Origin: an uncultured Collinsella sp.
GTDB lineage: Bacteria; Actinomycetota; Coriobacteriia; Coriobacteriales; Coriobacteriaceae
Length of the DNA: 14,392 nt
NCBI GenBank assembly: GCA_937934355.1
Contig: CALGZY010000203.1
Span: 1-14,392 of the forward strand
Direction of reading: 5' to 3'
Positions 14,390-14,392 of this stretch are shown here, one piece after another (position 1 is the first letter of the stretch; each line of letters begins with the position of its first letter). Under the pieces are notes generated by a model. That model was given only the letters and a program-made list of their open reading frames with translations, was not told the DNA's origin and did no database searches. The translations under genes were made by a program, and so were the position numbers.

Positions 14390-14392
14390 ATC

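Overview
The window looks like chromosomal DNA from a Coriobacteriia bacterium, most likely Collinsella or a close relative. The reasons are high GC with strong C/G third-position bias, SD-led genes, a PF06541-type membrane protein, a giant 2-hydroxyacyl-CoA dehydratase activase-related protein, an arylsulfotransferase remnant, and a surface-protein leader of a style I associate with Collinsella. This taxonomic call is by recognition only; no search was run. Layout, left to right: (1) the 3' part of a CmpB/PF06541 membrane protein (to 704), possibly convergent with a small minus-strand ORF that shares a CTAG stop overlap; (2) a TetR regulator and MFS efflux gene (952-2977), by eye less GC-rich than their neighbours, separated by a terminator and two related palindromic operators; (3) a Cof-type HAD phosphatase (3093-3950) whose RBS and start lie in a 19-bp inverted repeat; (4) a gap of about 550 bp between two nearly identical 29-35 bp palindromes. 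That gap is not empty: it holds a 41-residue hydrophobic/basic peptide gene, a near-consensus LexA box, two inward-facing promoters and matching inverted 5' ends, which together have the architecture of an SOS-controlled type I toxin-antitoxin locus; (5) a TetR regulator in an apparent operon with a 1593-residue protein carrying two ATPase/activase domains and an HgdB-like part (4508-10011), closed by a strong terminator; (6) a MITE-like nest of inverted repeats with a G10 tract, then a 3-hydroxyacyl-CoA dehydrogenase (10434-11393); (7) a truncated arylsulfotransferase remnant, then a small membrane-anchored unknown protein preceded by a 12-codon leader ORF; (8) on the minus strand, a DUF389 membrane protein carrying an EF-hand loop; (9) at the right edge, a secreted surface-protein N-terminus whose frame breaks at a G6 tract. 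How the genes fit together: the giant activase-like protein and the hydroxyacyl-CoA dehydrogenase both belong to CoA-ester chemistry (reductive activation of 2-hydroxyacyl-CoA dehydration, and 3-hydroxyacyl-CoA oxidation/reduction), so they may act in a shared fermentative pathway, although a terminator separates them. The two TetR genes each sit beside their likely target. The most novel signal is the candidate type I toxin-antitoxin cassette at about 4000-4306.
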